DNA of 7,652 nt, from contig JAIOPF010000116.1 in assembly GCA_021414045.1 (NCBI GenBank), positions 1 to 7,652 on the forward strand. Direction: 5' to 3'. The position numbers and the translations under genes were made by a program. Under the pieces are notes generated by a model that ran no database searches, had not been told where the DNA came from, and was given only the letters and a program-made list of their open reading frames with translations. This stretch comes from Deltaproteobacteria bacterium. GTDB taxonomy: Bacteria > UBA10199 > DSSB01. Positions 6,643 through 7,652 of the stretch are shown one piece after another. Each line of letters begins with the position of its first letter. The stretch's first letter is position 1.

Positions 6643-6674
6643 AAAAAGGAGACGGTTTATACCGTCTCCTTTTT
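6643..6674. terminator. Bidirectional intrinsic terminator
   Basis: GGAGACGGT (6648-6656) and ACCGTCTCC (6661-6669) pair perfectly around TTAT. The stem extends through A5/T5 to 14 pairs. A-runs upstream (6640-6647) and T-runs downstream (6670-6674) supply a U-tract in both directions. It serves hpnH from the left and the minus-strand gene ending at 6697 from the right. Confidence 0.93.
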
Positions 6675-6696
6675 CCTTTGCTAAAGACTAAGGCGC

Positions 6697-7329
6697 TTAT
6701 TTTTTCTTGCGCGGACGGAAGGCCCAGGAAAGCGGGCCGAGCAGCAAGATTCCAAAGGCACCCAGATCGGAGAAACCGGTCACGGCAACTAGGCTACAAC
6801 CGCTGCCTTCGAAGCGCGGCGATCCCGCCGCTGCGGTTTTTGGCGCATCGGGAACCACTTCCTTCGGTGTGTCGGCCGTGGGAACTTCGGGCTGTTTCGG
6901 CTCTTCCGGCGGTGGACAGACGACGCCGCAATGAGTTTTCTCTTCAAATTTGGCGAGACATTCACAGGGGCTCAGAATTTTGAGGTCGCCGGCTTCCTCG
7001 ACTCTAGTGCCGCGTTCGCGAGCAAGGATGGCCACCTCATCCGCCGTAATCGGCGCTAATGGCTCGGTGGCGTCCTGTTTTCGAATTCCCGTCAATTCTC
7101 CTCGAGTGGGGGTACCCGAGAGATCGATACAGGCCTTTTTGTAGATAGCTTCCTTTTCCTCGCCCGGATCGTCGCAGTGGTCACGAACGCAGAGTATCGC
7201 ATCCGTGATTATTTTGAACCTGGGTTTATCGCATGGGTTGACGGCCGCAGGGGCGTCTTGAGCGTGGGCGCTCCAACCTAAGGCCAAACAAGAAAGCAGT
7301 AGCGCTGTCGTCCATAAGGATTTCTTCAT
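6697..7329 (-). CDS. Exported Cys-rich protein with C-terminal sorting signal, unknown function
   Basis: Encodes 210 residues. The Sec signal peptide MKKSLWTTALLL... has a likely cleavage after AHA (21-23). The mature region has cysteines at 33, 47, 52, 67, 122, 124, 134 and 138, suggesting disulfides or metal binding. A Pro/Glu/Thr-rich linker (~139-168) leads to a tripartite tail: GSGCSL (175-180), a hydrophobic segment (~185-204, including AFGILLLGPLSWAF), then RPRKKK at the very end. Such Cys motif/membrane/basic tails (MYXO-CTERM, JDVT-CTERM and similar) are removed by dedicated intramembrane proteases during surface sorting. Which class this belongs to I cannot say. ATG 7329 was chosen over 7356 because AGGAGG (7342-7337) is seven bases upstream and the signal peptide starts there. 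No family is recognised for the Cys-rich part. Confidence 0.85.
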   Translation of the reverse strand: MKKSLWTTALLLSCLALGWSAHAQDAPAAVNPCDKPRFKIITDAILCVRDHCDDPGEEKEAIYKKACIDLSGTPTRGELTGIRKQDATEPLAPITADEVAILARERGTRVEEAGDLKILSPCECLAKFEEKTHCGVVCPPPEEPKQPEVPTADTPKEVVPDAPKTAAAGSPRFEGSGCSLVAVTGFSDLGAFGILLLGPLSWAFRPRKKK

Positions 7330-7336
7330 ATCGTCT

Positions 7337-7342
7337 CCTCCT
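7337..7342 (-). promoter_or_regulatory. Strong ribosome-binding site deciding the start at 7329
   Basis: The minus strand reads AGGAGG seven bases before the ATG at 7329. It excludes the in-frame ATG at 7356, which lies upstream of this site. Confidence 0.85.
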
Positions 7343-7361
7343 GATTTTTTCCCCAAACACC

Positions 7362-7385
7362 TCGTGCCTCAAAATTGAGGCTCGA
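7362..7385. repeat. 24-base palindrome in the leader of the sorting-signal protein
   Basis: TCG-T-GCCTCA (7362-7371) and TGAGGC-T-CGA (7376-7385) are inverted repeats around AAAT, broken only by one T-T mismatch. It lies between the predicted -10 box (7397-7392) and the ribosome-binding site and starts at the predicted transcript start. It could be a repressor site or a 5' end hairpin that stabilises the mRNA. Confidence 0.6.
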
Positions 7386-7391
7386 AATCTG

Positions 7392-7397
7392 ATTATA
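7392..7397 (-). promoter_or_regulatory. Candidate -10 box (TATAAT) for the sorting-signal protein
   Basis: A perfect TATAAT on the minus strand (7397-7392) predicts transcription starting near 7385. No good -35 hexamer is present at 16-18 bases, so activator dependence or another sigma factor is possible. Confidence 0.42.
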
Positions 7398-7450
7398 TAT
7401 CGTTCTTTTGAAAAGGGGGAGTTCACTTTTAATTGAAGAATCTGGCCAAT

Positions 7451-7505
7451 AAAATAGCCTGCGGGCCGGGGATTTCCCGGCCCTTTGCCGTTGGGAATCA
7501 GGCTA
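7451..7505 (-). terminator. Two-tier terminator after the edge ORF
   Basis: On the minus strand an outer stem, TAGCCTG (7505-7499) with CAGGCTA (7461-7455), encloses a GC hairpin GGGCCGGG/CCCGGCCC (7483-7476 with 7470-7463). It is followed at once by TTTTATT. The TAG of the outer stem is the stop codon of the ORF. The internal loop is asymmetric (15 against 1), so the outer stem may be less stable than it looks. Confidence 0.6.
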
Positions 7506-7652
7506 AGAATGCCGGACATGGATTCGCATCCGTTTTTTGTCCCCCAGGTCATGGCTGGAACGATAGCGCGGAGCCATGGCATGCCAGCGGGCGAATCCGT
7601 ACATGATATGGCGAAGTCCTTGTACCCATTGTGTCATTTTGGGGCGATTAGA
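7503..7652 (-). CDS. C-terminal end of an unknown protein (5' end beyond window)
   Basis: The minus strand is open from the window edge to TAG at 7505-7503: 49 codons, including an ATG at 7637 that would give 44 residues. The C-terminal part is basic and His/Arg-rich (RWHAMAPRYRSSHD, then DKKRMRIHVRHS). No ribosome-binding site precedes the ATG and the frame stays open upstream of it, so this is more likely the tail of a longer gene. The terminator-like structure right at its stop supports a real gene end. No family is recognised. Confidence 0.45.
   Translation of the reverse strand, partial: SNRPKMTQWVQGLRHIMYGFARWHAMAPRYRSSHDLGDKKRMRIHVRHS

Noticed and set aside
7226..7582. A 118-residue minus-strand ORF overlapping the promoter of the sorting-signal gene
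   Set aside because: It runs through a terminator hairpin, the promoter and the palindrome and overlaps the next gene in another frame, so it is a chance ORF.
1..7652. CRISPR arrays, tRNA or rRNA genes, insertion sequences
   Set aside because: No regularly spaced repeats, cloverleaf-like or ribosomal RNA segments, transposase motifs or terminal inverted repeats were seen.

Overview
The window is bacterial chromosome with mostly housekeeping genes on the plus strand (radA, rpmE, prfA and an hpnH-like gene). Minus-strand genes flank both ends. Didermy is suggested by the signal-peptide proteins, the hopanoid-type radical SAM gene and a C-terminal sorting tail of the kind known from Deltaproteobacteria-like lineages. 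An uncultured delta-like or related phylum is plausible, but the sequence alone does not fix the taxon. Most genes look moderately GC-rich. The stretch 1306-1393 is conspicuously AT-rich.

Left end (1-1541). A HipA-family protein kinase of the YjjJ/HipH type (winged helix plus kinase) reads leftwards off the window edge. No hipB-like antitoxin gene precedes it. Its AT-rich upstream region holds four copies of AGAATA and a promoter whose -10 box ends six bases before the start codon. Immediately beyond lies a decayed remnant of the last ~50 codons of a type I glutamine synthetase (glnA, plus strand, frameshifted near its end). This suggests that the kinase segment replaced or invaded the rest of glnA.

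Middle (1600-6595, plus strand). In order: a secreted DUF3828-like protein; radA (branch-migration/repair ATPase); a small unknown Pro/Lys-rich protein; rpmE (ribosomal protein L31, zinc type); prfA (release factor RF1); and hpnH (adenosylhopane synthase). A strong intrinsic terminator sits between rpmE and prfA and ends just before the prfA start, so RF1 output probably depends on read-through or on an unseen promoter. The hpnH gene has a net 8-base loss at the conserved WGNP codons, so its C-terminal third is out of frame: either a recent pseudogene or an assembly error.

Right end (6640-7652). A near-perfect bidirectional terminator separates hpnH from a convergent minus-strand gene. That gene encodes an exported, Cys-rich protein with a Pro-rich linker and a C-terminal Cys motif/transmembrane/basic-tail sorting signal. 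Its promoter places a 24-base palindrome right at the predicted transcript start. At the edge is the C-terminal end of another minus-strand ORF, followed by a two-tier terminator.

Functionally the centre is translation (L31, RF1) plus DNA repair (RadA). The ends look like accessory DNA. The points most worth following are the glnA remnant beside an orphan HipH kinase, the broken hpnH, and a recurring layout in which a -10-like hexamer lies 6-7 bases before an ATG without a ribosome-binding site (possible leaderless genes).
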